Assembly: GCA_007123015.1 (NCBI GenBank)
Contig: SKSL01000155.1
Location: 1-20,055 of the forward strand
From: Natronohydrobacter sp.
GTDB taxonomy: Bacteria > Pseudomonadota > Alphaproteobacteria > Rhodobacterales > Rhodobacteraceae
Direction: 5' to 3'
DNA length: 20,055 bases
The notes beneath the pieces are model-generated. The model was not told the origin of the DNA. It worked only from the letters and a program-made list of their open reading frames with translations, and ran no database searches. This document shows positions 7,523 to 15,041 of the stretch, one piece after another (within the stretch, counting starts at the first letter, position 1; every line of letters begins with the position of its first letter). The translations under genes and the position numbers were made by a program.

Positions 7523-8148
7523 TCCACCGTGCTCGCAATCGCATTGATCGCCGCGACTGTCACGGCACTGCCGCCCAACCGCCCCTCGACGATCACACAA
7601 GGCACCGGCTGCACCTCCCAGAGCGCCGCTTTCGACTCTGCTGCCCCCACGAAGCCCACAGGGCAGCCGATGATTGCTGCAGGGCGCGGGCAGTCCGGGT
7701 CCTCCATCATTTCCAGCAGGTGAAACAGTGCTGTCGGCGCGTTGCCGATGGCCACGACCGACCCCGCCAGATGTGGCCGCCAGAATTCCAGCGCCGCCGC
7801 CGAGCGCGTCGTGCCCATTTCCGCCGCCAGCCCCGACACGCGCGGGTCCCGCAAGGTGCAGATCACCTCATTCTCCGCGGGCAGGCGCTTGCGCGTCACC
7901 CCTTCGCTGACCATGCGCGCATCGCACAGGATCGGCGCGCCCGCTTCCAGCGCGGCTTGCGCGGCCAGCACCATCCCGGGCGTGAATTGCACATGGGCTT
8001 CCAGCCCCACCATCCCGGCAGCATGGATCATCCGCACAGCGACGCGCTCTTCCTCAGGCGTGAAGCGCGCCAGATCGGCCTCGGCCCGGATCGTGGCGAA
8101 GCTTTCCAGATAAATGGCCGCGCCATCAGTTTCATAAGTATAGGGCAT
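7519..8148 (-). CDS. cobH: Precorrin-8X methylmutase, CobH
   Basis: CobH moves the C11 methyl group to C12, turning precorrin-8X into hydrogenobyrinate. The 209-residue protein carries VRMIHAAGMVG with His42, matching the catalytic histidine of the Pseudomonas denitrificans enzyme (His43). Other family segments are GAPILCDARMVSEGV, RSAAALEF, VVAIGNAPTALFHLLEMM and IIGCPVGFVGAAESKAAL. The ATG at 8148 is 3 nt after the cobG stop; the ribosome binding site is weak (AAGATCGG), suggesting reinitiation after cobG. Confidence 0.95.
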   Translation of the reverse strand: MPYTYETDGAAIYLESFATIRAEADLARFTPEEERVAVRMIHAAGMVGLEAHVQFTPGMVLAAQAALEAGAPILCDARMVSEGVTRKRLPAENEVICTLRDPRVSGLAAEMGTTRSAAALEFWRPHLAGSVVAIGNAPTALFHLLEMMEDPDCPRPAAIIGCPVGFVGAAESKAALWEVQPVPCVIVEGRLGGSAVTVAAINAIASTVE

Positions 8149-8151
8149 GGG

Positions 8152-9297
8152 TCAGCCGATCTTGTCTGCAAGGGCCTCGGGGGCAAGGCCGGTTTCCTGC
8201 GCCCTATCCCATGGCGCGCCATCCCGGACAAGATCGAAGCGCCCGGCGCGCCCGACCAATGTCACAGGCGCCGCGCCCGGATGCGCACAGCCCTTCGCAC
8301 AGCCCGAGACATGCAGCAGCCCCCCTTGCGGCACTTTCGCGGCCAGACGCGTCGCCAGGGCACGGGTTTCGACACTGGCTTGCGGACAGCCCGGCGCACC
8401 AGTGCAGGCCAGCACGCGCAGGCGCGGATCATCGGCGCGGGTGATCACCTCTGGCCCAAGATTGGGCATTTCGCCCAAGCCCAGAAGGGCCAGCATCCGC
8501 CACGGCGTCGCGCGCAACACCGCCGCCCCACTCTGCGCCATCCCGCGCAAAGCCTGCGCGGACACCTGCCCGAAAGCCGCCGCGATCAGGCAGATCTCGC
8601 CCACCACCCCCGGCACCATCACAGGCCCCGCCGGATTGGGCTGCGCATCACCCACAAACTGCGCCGGCAAATCCACCGCCCTCAGATGCCTGCGCATCCG
8701 CCCGCGCCCATCTGCGCCAACCCCGCCCGAGGCGAGAAACCATCGCACCAGATCGAGCGCCAGACAAACCGCCGTTGCCTCATCCGCCACCGTCACGCCA
8801 GTCTCGGCCCCATCGGCGCGGATGATCAGCGCATCACCGCGCGCCTCGATCCGCACATCGCCGCTGACATCTGCAAGCCTGCGCTCCGGCCCGCAATCGA
8901 CCACAACCCCGAATTTCCCCGGCATGGCGGCAAATTCCGGGTCCGACAGCCCGTCCCACAGCGCCCGCGCGATCCGGTCTTGCTGCGCGCCCACGCGCAA
9001 CGGGTCCAGCACGATATTGCGCCGCGCCTCGACCTGTGGGTCCGCATCCAGCAACCCCGCTTCAGCCAGCCCCGCCAAGACGCCTGCATGATCCGAAACC
9101 CCACGCATTTGCAGATTGGCGCGGCTGGTCAGCTCGACCCAGCCGGTGCCGAAACGCTCGGCCAGATCAGCCAAGACCAGCGCCTGCGCAGGCGTCAGCG
9201 CCCCGAAAGGGGGCCGCACGCGCACGACCAGACCATCCGCCGCCATCATCGGGCGATGTGCGCCGGGACACCAGCCCTGAATGACCGGCGCGCTCAT
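8152..9297 (-). CDS. cobG: Precorrin-3B synthase, CobG
   Basis: CobG is the oxygen-dependent monooxygenase that hydroxylates precorrin-3A at C20 and forms the gamma-lactone, giving precorrin-3B. It is related to nitrite/sulfite reductases. The 381-residue protein shows RPPFGALTPAQALVLADLAERFGTG and ELTSRANLQMRGV in the N-terminal half. Near the C terminus four cysteines, Cys298, Cys304, Cys333 and Cys337 (C-x5-C and C-x3-C), form the 4Fe-4S site. Its presence identifies the aerobic pathway; Rhodobacter capsulatus uses the unrelated CobZ for this step. The ATG at 9297 shares ATGA with the cobN stop and has GGAGG 7 nt upstream. Confidence 0.94.
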   Translation of the reverse strand: MSAPVIQGWCPGAHRPMMAADGLVVRVRPPFGALTPAQALVLADLAERFGTGWVELTSRANLQMRGVSDHAGVLAGLAEAGLLDADPQVEARRNIVLDPLRVGAQQDRIARALWDGLSDPEFAAMPGKFGVVVDCGPERRLADVSGDVRIEARGDALIIRADGAETGVTVADEATAVCLALDLVRWFLASGGVGADGRGRMRRHLRAVDLPAQFVGDAQPNPAGPVMVPGVVGEICLIAAAFGQVSAQALRGMAQSGAAVLRATPWRMLALLGLGEMPNLGPEVITRADDPRLRVLACTGAPGCPQASVETRALATRLAAKVPQGGLLHVSGCAKGCAHPGAAPVTLVGRAGRFDLVRDGAPWDRAQETGLAPEALADKIG

Positions 9298-12200
9298 GCG
9301 CCCCCCTCCATGACCATCGCGACGATGGAATTGCGTCGCGATTGCCAAAGCCCTGCCGCGTGCAATTCCGCAAAGCGCGCGCGCATTGCGGCCAGCGCTT
9401 CGGGGTTGGCGGCATCCATGAAGGCCGTGACCTCTGGATCGCCCAAAGTCGCCGCATGGAACTGGTCGAACAGATGCGGCCCCACAACCCCGGCCAGATG
9501 CGCGAATGCGGCCATATTCTCCAGCGTCGCGGCAATTTCCGCCGCGCCCCGGAACCCGTGGCGCTGCATGCCTGCAATCCAGCCCGGATGCGCTGCCCGC
9601 GCCTGCACGACGCGCGCGATTTCCTCGGACAGCCCCCGAACACGCGGCTGCGCCGGGTCGGTATTGTCCAGATGATAGAGCGCGGCCTTGCCCCCTGTCA
9701 CTGCCTGCGCGGCGGCAAACCCGGCCTCATGGCTGGCGTAATCTTCGGCCAGCAGCAGATCGGTTTCGGGCAGGTCCTGCGCATGGACAAAGGCCTGCGC
9801 CCCGGCCACCCGGTCGCGCAAGCCTTCCATGTCGCGCGTGGCCTTGTCGCCCTCCAGCGCATAGCTTGATGCCGCCAGCCATGCCTGCCCCGCATGTGCG
9901 CGGGCATCCTCGGAATACTCGGTCAGCAGCGGCCCCATCCCCAGACCGAATGTGCCGGGCGCAGGCCCGTAGACCCGAGCGCCATCCGCACCCACAAACG
10001 GGTTCCAGCCCGCCGCCTCATCGCGCGCGGCCAGCGCCCGGATTGCCTGTTGATAGAGCGCCGAAAGCGTCGGGAACACATCGCGAAACAGCCCCGAGAC
10101 GCGCAGCGTCACGTCTATGCGCGGATGCTCCAGTTCGGCAATCGGGATCACCTCGATACCCGACACCCGCTCCGACCCCGCATCCCAGACCGGCCGCACG
10201 CCGATCAGCGCGAGCGCCATCGCGAAATCTTCGCCCGCTGTGCGCATCGTGGCCGAGCCCCACAGGTCGATCACCACCCCGCGCGGCCAGTCGCCTTCTT
10301 CCTGCTGGTGGCGCCGGATCAGTTCTGCCGCCATCCGGCACCCTTGGGCATAGGCCGCGCGCGTGGGCACAGATCGCGGGTCAGTGGTGAACAGGTTGCG
10401 CCCCGTGGGCACCACATCACCCCGCCCGCGATAGGGCGAGCCGGACGGCCCCGGCGCAATCCAGCGCCCCGCGAGCGCATCAACCAGCGCCCGTTGTTCA
10501 CTCTGCGCGGCCAACCCTGCATCGAACACACATGGCCCCTGTGGCGCGCGGCCCCAGATATGCAGCCCGTCGCCGAACTGGCTTTCCTTCACATCGCAGA
10601 CAAAGCGATCAATCCGCGTGATGGCCTCGCTCACACAATCCAGACCCTCGATGCCCAGATCAGCCTCGACCCCCAGCGCGCGCGCCTCATCGCGAATATC
10701 CCCCATCAGCCGGTCGCGGCGGCGCGGGTCCAACCCGTCGGCATTCGAGAACTCGTCAAGCAGCGCCTCCAGCCGCGCCAAGCGCTCCGGCGTGTCAGAG
10801 ACACGCAGGGGCGGCGGGATATGCCCCAAAGTCACGGCCCCGATGCGCCGCTTGGCCTGCGCGGCCTCGCCCGGATCATTGACGATGAAGGGATAGATCA
10901 CCGGCAGATCACCGACCAGCACGTCAGGCCAGCACTGATCCGACAGCGCCACCGATTTGCCGGGCAACCATTCCAGCGTGCCATGCGCGCCCAGATGCAC
11001 CAGCGCATCCGTCTGGCCCCGCAGCCACAGGTAAAACGCCACATAGGAATGACGCGGCACGCGCGACAGGTCGTGATATTCATCCTCGCGCAGATCAGGT
11101 GTTCCGCGTTCGGGTTGCAGCGCGATCAGGGCTTTGCCTGCCTGTACGGCTGAAAAGGCAAATTCCCCGTCCTGCACCAGCGGATCATCCTCTGCCCGCC
11201 CCCATGCGCGCGCAAGATCGGCCTGCAAGCCTTCGTCCAACTGCGACAGCGCGCGCTGATACTCCGCCACTGACCAACGCAGCCGCCCGTTTTGCAACGC
11301 CGCCGCCGGATCATCGCAAGGGTCCACATCATACCCCGCCTGCGCCAGATCCGACAGGATCGCCGGGACCGAGGCCAGCGGGTCCAACCCCACAGCATGC
11401 GCCATGTTCCAGGGCCGCCCGGGATAGGTCGAAAGCACCAAAGCCACACGGCGCTGCGCCGCAGCCTTGGCGGCCAGCCGGTGCCAGCCTGCCACCCGCG
11501 CGACCGCCGCCCGCAGGCGGGGGGCTTCGGGCGCATGGGCCATGCGCGCAAATTCCAGATCAGGATCGCGCGCGCCCTGTTCCTTGAAGGACACAACGCC
11601 TGCGAAGATACGCCCATCAACTTCGGGCAGCACCATATGCATGGCCAGATCAGCGGGCGACAGCCCACGGTCGGACCCGTCCCATGCCGCCCGCGTGGCC
11701 GTGGAATGCGCGATCTGGAACACGGGCACGCCTGCCGCATCGAGCGGCGAGCCCCCTGCATCGCCGCGTCCGGAAAAGGCCGTCGCGTTGACAATCGCCG
11801 CAGGCTTGAGCGCCCGCACCTGCCGCGCCAGCCAGCCGCGCGCATCCGGCGCTTTCAGCGAGGACACGAACAGACCCAAAGGCGCGAAACCTTCGGCCTC
11901 GAGCGCCTGCATCACGGCTGCAACCGGGGCCAGATCGGCGGCCACCAGCCAGGCGCGGTAGAACACCACCGGCACCACGGGTTTCGCATTTTCCCCAAGC
12001 ACCAGCGGGCAGACCACCCCTTCCGCTGGCAACCAAGCGCCCACCTCGGGCAGCGATTTCGCCCCGCGCACTGGCCCCGCATAAAGCCCTGCCGTCAGCG
12101 CCAGTTGCGCCAAAGCGGCCTGCGCCGCGACTTCCCCGCCCGTGTCACAAAGCTGCTTGAGCCGCCGCAGGGTGGAGACTGGCACAGTCGAGACCGCATC

Positions 12201-12572
12201 CAGCCGCGCATCATTCCGCCCATCGGCAGGCAGCACGGCCAGCGCAATGCCCTTGCGCCGCGCCAGGGCCTCCACCTGCTGCAACCCGTAAGCCCAATAG
12301 GGCACCGACCCGATCAGCCGGATCAGGATGCCGCGCGCGCCCTCCAGCGTCTTTTCCAGATACGTGTCAACCGAGAGCGGATGTTTCAGCGCTGCCAGAT
12401 TGGCCAGCCGCAAGGATGGCAGGCGACCACCCCCCCTATGCCAGCCAGCCGCGAAAGCGCCCAGATCACTGTCGGAGAAAGACAGAACCACCAGATCCGC
12501 CGGGCTGTGGCCCAGATCTGTCGGCGTCTCGGTCTCGTCCAGCCCGTGACTTTCGCGGAAGATGACATGCAT
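9294..12572 (-). CDS. cobN: Cobaltochelatase large subunit, CobN
   Basis: CobN is the large, porphyrin-binding subunit of the ATP-dependent aerobic cobaltochelatase and inserts Co2+ into hydrogenobyrinate a,c-diamide together with the AAA+ subunits CobS and CobT, which are not encoded here. The protein has 1092 residues, shorter than the roughly 1275 of Pseudomonas denitrificans. It contains the hallmark HLGAHGTLEWLPGKSVALSD near residues 520-545, plus TYPGRPWNMAHAVGLDPLAS and GRNLFTTDPRSVPTRAAYAQG typical of the CobN/BchH/ChlD-partner family. The C terminus (GLWQSRRNS) is intact. Ten bases separate it from cobW; AAGGGG precedes the ATG. Adjacency to cobW and the pathway genes separates it from BchH. 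Confidence 0.95.
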   Translation of the reverse strand: MHVIFRESHGLDETETPTDLGHSPADLVVLSFSDSDLGAFAAGWHRGGGRLPSLRLANLAALKHPLSVDTYLEKTLEGARGILIRLIGSVPYWAYGLQQVEALARRKGIALAVLPADGRNDARLDAVSTVPVSTLRRLKQLCDTGGEVAAQAALAQLALTAGLYAGPVRGAKSLPEVGAWLPAEGVVCPLVLGENAKPVVPVVFYRAWLVAADLAPVAAVMQALEAEGFAPLGLFVSSLKAPDARGWLARQVRALKPAAIVNATAFSGRGDAGGSPLDAAGVPVFQIAHSTATRAAWDGSDRGLSPADLAMHMVLPEVDGRIFAGVVSFKEQGARDPDLEFARMAHAPEAPRLRAAVARVAGWHRLAAKAAAQRRVALVLSTYPGRPWNMAHAVGLDPLASVPAILSDLAQAGYDVDPCDDPAAALQNGRLRWSVAEYQRALSQLDEGLQADLARAWGRAEDDPLVQDGEFAFSAVQAGKALIALQPERGTPDLREDEYHDLSRVPRHSYVAFYLWLRGQTDALVHLGAHGTLEWLPGKSVALSDQCWPDVLVGDLPVIYPFIVNDPGEAAQAKRRIGAVTLGHIPPPLRVSDTPERLARLEALLDEFSNADGLDPRRRDRLMGDIRDEARALGVEADLGIEGLDCVSEAITRIDRFVCDVKESQFGDGLHIWGRAPQGPCVFDAGLAAQSEQRALVDALAGRWIAPGPSGSPYRGRGDVVPTGRNLFTTDPRSVPTRAAYAQGCRMAAELIRRHQQEEGDWPRGVVIDLWGSATMRTAGEDFAMALALIGVRPVWDAGSERVSGIEVIPIAELEHPRIDVTLRVSGLFRDVFPTLSALYQQAIRALAARDEAAGWNPFVGADGARVYGPAPGTFGLGMGPLLTEYSEDARAHAGQAWLAASSYALEGDKATRDMEGLRDRVAGAQAFVHAQDLPETDLLLAEDYASHEAGFAAAQAVTGGKAALYHLDNTDPAQPRVRGLSEEIARVVQARAAHPGWIAGMQRHGFRGAAEIAATLENMAAFAHLAGVVGPHLFDQFHAATLGDPEVTAFMDAANPEALAAMRARFAELHAAGLWQSRRNSIVAMVMEGGA

Positions 12573-12582
12573 GGGCGGCCCC

Positions 12583-13638
12583 TTACCCTGTCACGCGCAC
12601 CTCAGGCAACAGAATCGCGCGGATTGCTTCCACGTTGATATCGTCATGCTCGGCAATCACGACCAGCCGCCCTGCGCGCATCTCATCCGCGCGCCAAGGC
12701 CGGTCATATTGATGGCGCACCCGCGCGCCCACCGCCTGCACCAGCAGACGCATAGGCTTGCCCGCAACAGCGCCGTAGCCCTTGACCCGCAAGATACGCT
12801 GTTCGCGCGCCAGCCGCTCGATCCTCGCCACCAGATCAGCCGGGTCTGTCACTTCGGGCAACTCGATCACGACACTTTCGAAATCCTCATGCTCATGATC
12901 ATGGTGGCCGTCATGATGGCTGGGCCGCGCGGCCAGATCATCCTCGGCCGCCGCGCCAAGCCCCAGGATCACCCGCGTATCGACCGCCCCTTCAGCCACT
13001 TCCACGACCGGCAAGGGGCGCGGGGCTTCTGCCGCAATCACAGCGCGCGCCTTCTCGACCCCCTCAGCCCCGGCCAGATCGGGCTTGGTCAGCAGGATGA
13101 TATCGGCGCAAGCGATCTGATCCTCGAACACCTCTGACAAAGGCGTTTCATGGTCCAGACTGTCATCCGCGGCCCGCTGCCGGTCCACTGCCGCCACATC
13201 CGGCGCGAACCGGCCTGCTGCGACGGCTTCGGCATCGGCCAAAGCAATCACCCCGTCCACCGTGATCTGCGACCGGATCGCAGGCCAGTCAAACGCCTTC
13301 AGCAAAGGCTTGGGCAAAGCCAGCCCCGAGGTCTCTATCAGAATATGATCCGGGCGCGGCTCGAGCTTCATCAGCGCCTCGATCGTCGGGATGAAGTCAT
13401 CCGCCACAGTGCAGCAAATGCAGCCATTGGCGAGTTCCACGATATTCTCCTCCGGGCAATCCGGCAAGGCACAGCCGCGCAAGATCTCGCCATCAACGCC
13501 CACCTCACCGAACTCATTGACCACCACCGCCAGCCGCCGCCCACCAGGATTGCGCATCAGATGGCTGATCAGCGTGGTCTTGCCAGACCCCAGAAAGCCG
13601 GTGATCACAGTGACAGGAAGTTTCTCGAGCGTGCTCAT
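12583..13638 (-). CDS. cobW: CobW family G3E GTPase, likely cobalt chaperone
   Basis: CobW proteins (COG0523) are GTP-hydrolysing metallochaperones; CobW is thought to deliver Co(II) to the cobaltochelatase. The 351-residue protein has the Walker A motif GFLGSGKTT (14-22), the metal-binding GCICC with Cys73, Cys75 and Cys76 (C-x-C-C), ETSGLALP (102-109), and a base-recognition element TKPD (184-187). A histidine- and acid-rich loop, HHDGHHDHEH (241-250), lies before the C-terminal CobW_C domain and could bind metal. The start shares ATGA with the preceding DUF1636 gene, with AAAGG 8 nt upstream. It is directly upstream of cobN, under the same riboswitch. Confidence 0.94.
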   Translation of the reverse strand: MSTLEKLPVTVITGFLGSGKTTLISHLMRNPGGRRLAVVVNEFGEVGVDGEILRGCALPDCPEENIVELANGCICCTVADDFIPTIEALMKLEPRPDHILIETSGLALPKPLLKAFDWPAIRSQITVDGVIALADAEAVAAGRFAPDVAAVDRQRAADDSLDHETPLSEVFEDQIACADIILLTKPDLAGAEGVEKARAVIAAEAPRPLPVVEVAEGAVDTRVILGLGAAAEDDLAARPSHHDGHHDHEHEDFESVVIELPEVTDPADLVARIERLAREQRILRVKGYGAVAGKPMRLLVQAVGARVRHQYDRPWRADEMRAGRLVVIAEHDDINVEAIRAILLPEVRVTG

Positions 13639-14009
13639 GTGGAAAACCTTTCAATCGGGGGAATGCGGGCGATACAGTTCTTGCGGAAATGCGCTGGGCG
13701 CTCGCGCCAGGGCACGATGCCGTCCGGGCTGGCTGCGTATTTGCGCACACCTTCGAAAATCTCGGCCAGATCGTCCTCTGCTGCGATCCGGCCATAGACA
13801 TAGGTCCAGCGGTCGCCTCCGCGCAGCGCGATGGTGCAGCCTTGCGAACAGTTCGAAAGGCACTCGACCTCACAGACCCGCACGCTCTCGGGAGCAAGAT
13901 GGCGCAAGCGACGCGCCAGAATCGTGCCGGGGCGCTCGGGCGGCTCTTCGCTGGCCCCCATCGCGCGACAACGCGTGCAAACCAGCAGATCGATCGGGAC
14001 TTGGCTCAT
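13635..14009 (-). CDS. DUF1636-type cysteine-rich, thioredoxin-like ferredoxin protein, B12-associated
   Basis: A 124-residue soluble protein, first annotated gene after the riboswitch. It begins with IDLLVCTRCR (Cys11, Cys14) and has a regular cluster VCEVECLSNCSQGC with Cys46, Cys50, Cys54 and Cys58, each spaced by three residues, and Cys112 near the end. The pattern matches DUF1636 small metal-binding proteins related to thioredoxin-like 2Fe-2S ferredoxins, which recur beside cobW in alphaproteobacteria. No biochemical role is known to me; electron donation or cobalt handling for the chelatase are inferences from context. The ATG at 14009 follows AAAGGCGG; a GTG at 14054 in the same frame is less likely. 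Its stop shares ATGA with cobW. Confidence 0.85.
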   Translation of the reverse strand: MSQVPIDLLVCTRCRAMGASEEPPERPGTILARRLRHLAPESVRVCEVECLSNCSQGCTIALRGGDRWTYVYGRIAAEDDLAEIFEGVRKYAASPDGIVPWRERPAHFRKNCIARIPPIERFST

Positions 14010-14068
14010 GGGGCCGCCTTTCTGCGTAAAGCAGAGGGCAGCAGGGTCAGGCACATAGAATCAGGCAT
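14006..14068 (-). other. Candidate 20-residue leader reading frame coupled to the DUF1636 gene
   Basis: In the riboswitch leader an ATG at 14068 opens a 20-codon frame (starts MPDSMCL, ends RRKAAP) whose TGA overlaps the ATG of the DUF1636 gene in ATGA. A modest AGAAG lies about 9 nt upstream. It could be a translated leader peptide that couples riboswitch-controlled ribosome access to the operon, or chance. Nothing in the peptide is recognisable. Confidence 0.25.
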
Positions 14069-14177
14069 GATATGGATCTTCTTTCCAGCAGCCTCCCGCT
14101 GCCTTGGGGAAGGCGTCTGCCGTGGATCCGCGTCGCGCGGGCCATCCTCCAGCAACAGATCACCCCGTCTGCGTGAA

Positions 14178-14191
14178 CCCGCCAAAGCGGG
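14178..14191 (-). promoter_or_regulatory. Hairpin next to riboswitch, candidate regulatory stem (expression platform)
   Basis: On the minus strand CCCGC-TTTG-GCGGG forms a perfect 5-bp stem just after the aptamer. It is not followed by a U tract, so it is not an obvious intrinsic terminator. The loop side reads TTGGC, complementary to GCCAA in the aptamer (14272-14268), which would fit the loop-loop contact known in cobalamin riboswitches. The pairing is an inference by eye. Confidence 0.5.
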
Positions 14192-14194
14192 CAG

Positions 14195-14385
14195 TGAGCG
14201 CTGGCAGGTCTCCCGGCTTGCGGATCCCGAGGTTTCCCTCTGCGGTCACCCCGCCTTCCCGACCGCATTGGCCAGTGGCATGGAGTGACCTCTCCGGTCA
14301 CGGTCGCGGGGGCGGCTGCGTTCGGGTTGACAAATCAACCTCGCGCATTCCCTTTTCACCTGCTAGGCAGGCACCAGCCCGTCCT
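14195..14385 (-). promoter_or_regulatory. Cobalamin riboswitch
   Basis: The minus-strand RNA shows the conserved blocks of the class in order: CTGGTGCC near 14377, GGTGAAAAGGGAATGCG (about 14360-14344), CCGCCCCCGCGACCG (about 14317-14303), GCCACTG (14279-14273), GGGAAGGCGGGG (14260-14249) and the B12 box AAGCCGGGAGACCTGCC (14219-14203). A closing stem forms between GCTGG (14378-14374) and CCAGC (14204-14200). Adenosylcobalamin binding should reduce expression of the downstream DUF1636-cobW-cobN operon. About 185 nt of leader follow before the first annotated start; the absence of a U-tract terminator suggests control of translation initiation or Rho-dependent termination. Confidence 0.95.
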
Positions 14386-14413
14386 GTTGGCCACAGGGCC
14401 ACGTGACTGTCAA
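14385..14413 (-). promoter_or_regulatory. Candidate promoter of the riboswitch-cob operon
   Basis: On the minus strand a perfect TTGACA (14413-14408) is followed after 17 nt by CCAACA (14390-14385). The -10 element is weak, but the predicted start near 14378 coincides with the first stem of the riboswitch, which supports the assignment. The -35 lies just upstream of the cobO ribosome binding site on the other strand, so the two promoters or leaders overlap. Confidence 0.5.
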
Positions 14414-14423
14414 GGAAAAGCCG

Positions 14424-15032
14424 ATGGATGAGATCACCCGCCGCCATAACGAGAAGATGAAGCGCATCAAGGCCGCGCGCGACGAGATGATGAAGACCAA
14501 GACCGAAGAAAAAGGTCTGATCATCGTTCATACGGGCGCAGGCAAAGGTAAATCTTCCTCGGGCTTCGGGATGATCATGCGCTGCATCGCGCACGGCATG
14601 CCCTGCGCCGTGGTGCAATTCATCAAGGGCAACTGGCAGACAGGTGAAAAGACCTTCCTGCGCGATCGTTTCGCGCAAGAGTGCCGCTTCTTCGTCTCGG
14701 GCGAGGGATTCACCTGGGAAACCCAGGACCGTGCGCGCGATCTGGCGGCTGCGCAGAATGGCTGGCGAATCGCAAAAGAGCAGATCCGCGACCCCGACAT
14801 CCGCTTCGTGCTGCTTGACGAGATCAATATCGCGCTGCGCTATGACTATCTCGACATCGACGAGGTTGTGGACTTCCTTCTGACGCAAAAGCCACCGATG
14901 ACCCATGTCTGCCTGACGGGCCGCAATGCAAAGCCCGAACTGATCGAAGCTGCCGATCTGGTCACGGAGATGGCCTTGGTGAAACACCCGTTCCGTGACG
15001 GGATCAAGGCCCAACAGGGCGTCGAATTCTAA
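14424..15032 (+). CDS. cobO: Cob(I)yrinic acid a,c-diamide adenosyltransferase, CobO
   Basis: CobO (CobA/BtuR type) transfers the adenosyl group of ATP to Co(I) corrinoids. The 202-residue protein has an N-terminal lysine-rich helix (MKRIKAARDEMMKTKTEEKGL), the P-loop HTGAGKGKSSSGFG (36-49), VVQFIKGNWQTGE, GFTWETQDR, and VLLDEINIALRYDYLD with the acidic Mg-binding segment, then HVCLTGRNAKPELIEAADLVTEM. The ATG at 14424 was chosen because AAGGA lies 8 nt upstream; a GTG at 14403 in frame would add seven residues without a good ribosome binding site. It is divergent from the riboswitch operon, and its own upstream region coincides with the riboswitch DNA. Confidence 0.95.
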   Translation: MDEITRRHNEKMKRIKAARDEMMKTKTEEKGLIIVHTGAGKGKSSSGFGMIMRCIAHGMPCAVVQFIKGNWQTGEKTFLRDRFAQECRFFVSGEGFTWETQDRARDLAAAQNGWRIAKEQIRDPDIRFVLLDEINIALRYDYLDIDEVVDFLLTQKPPMTHVCLTGRNAKPELIEAADLVTEMALVKHPFRDGIKAQQGVEF

Positions 15033-15041
15033 GTGGCGCAA

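Noticed and set aside
7333..9675. A 780-codon plus-strand frame antisense to cobG-cobN
   Set aside because: Composition is arginine-, histidine- and proline-rich as expected for the reverse of GC-rich coding DNA; it lies across cobG, cobH and cobI, whose family motifs are clear.
9294..12572. Magnesium chelatase BchH instead of CobN
   Set aside because: Neighbours are all cobalamin genes with cobW directly upstream, no bch genes are present, and the sequence has CobN-type motifs.
9894..12638. Long plus-strand frames (419 and 448 codons) opposite cobN
   Set aside because: Shadow frames of cobN; no recognisable motif and no plausible ribosome binding site.
14327..14332. TTGACA on the plus strand as a cobO -35 element
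   Set aside because: It is half of the GGTTGA/TCAACC stem within the riboswitch and has no good -10 at 16-18 nt, so it is explained by RNA structure.
14403..14423. GTG at 14403 as the cobO start
   Set aside because: The ATG at 14424 has AAGGA 8 nt upstream; the GTG lacks such a site.
14298..15041. Minus-strand 247-codon frame covering cobO
   Set aside because: Mirror of cobO; cobO has the P-loop and all family segments, and the minus-strand frame would run into the riboswitch.
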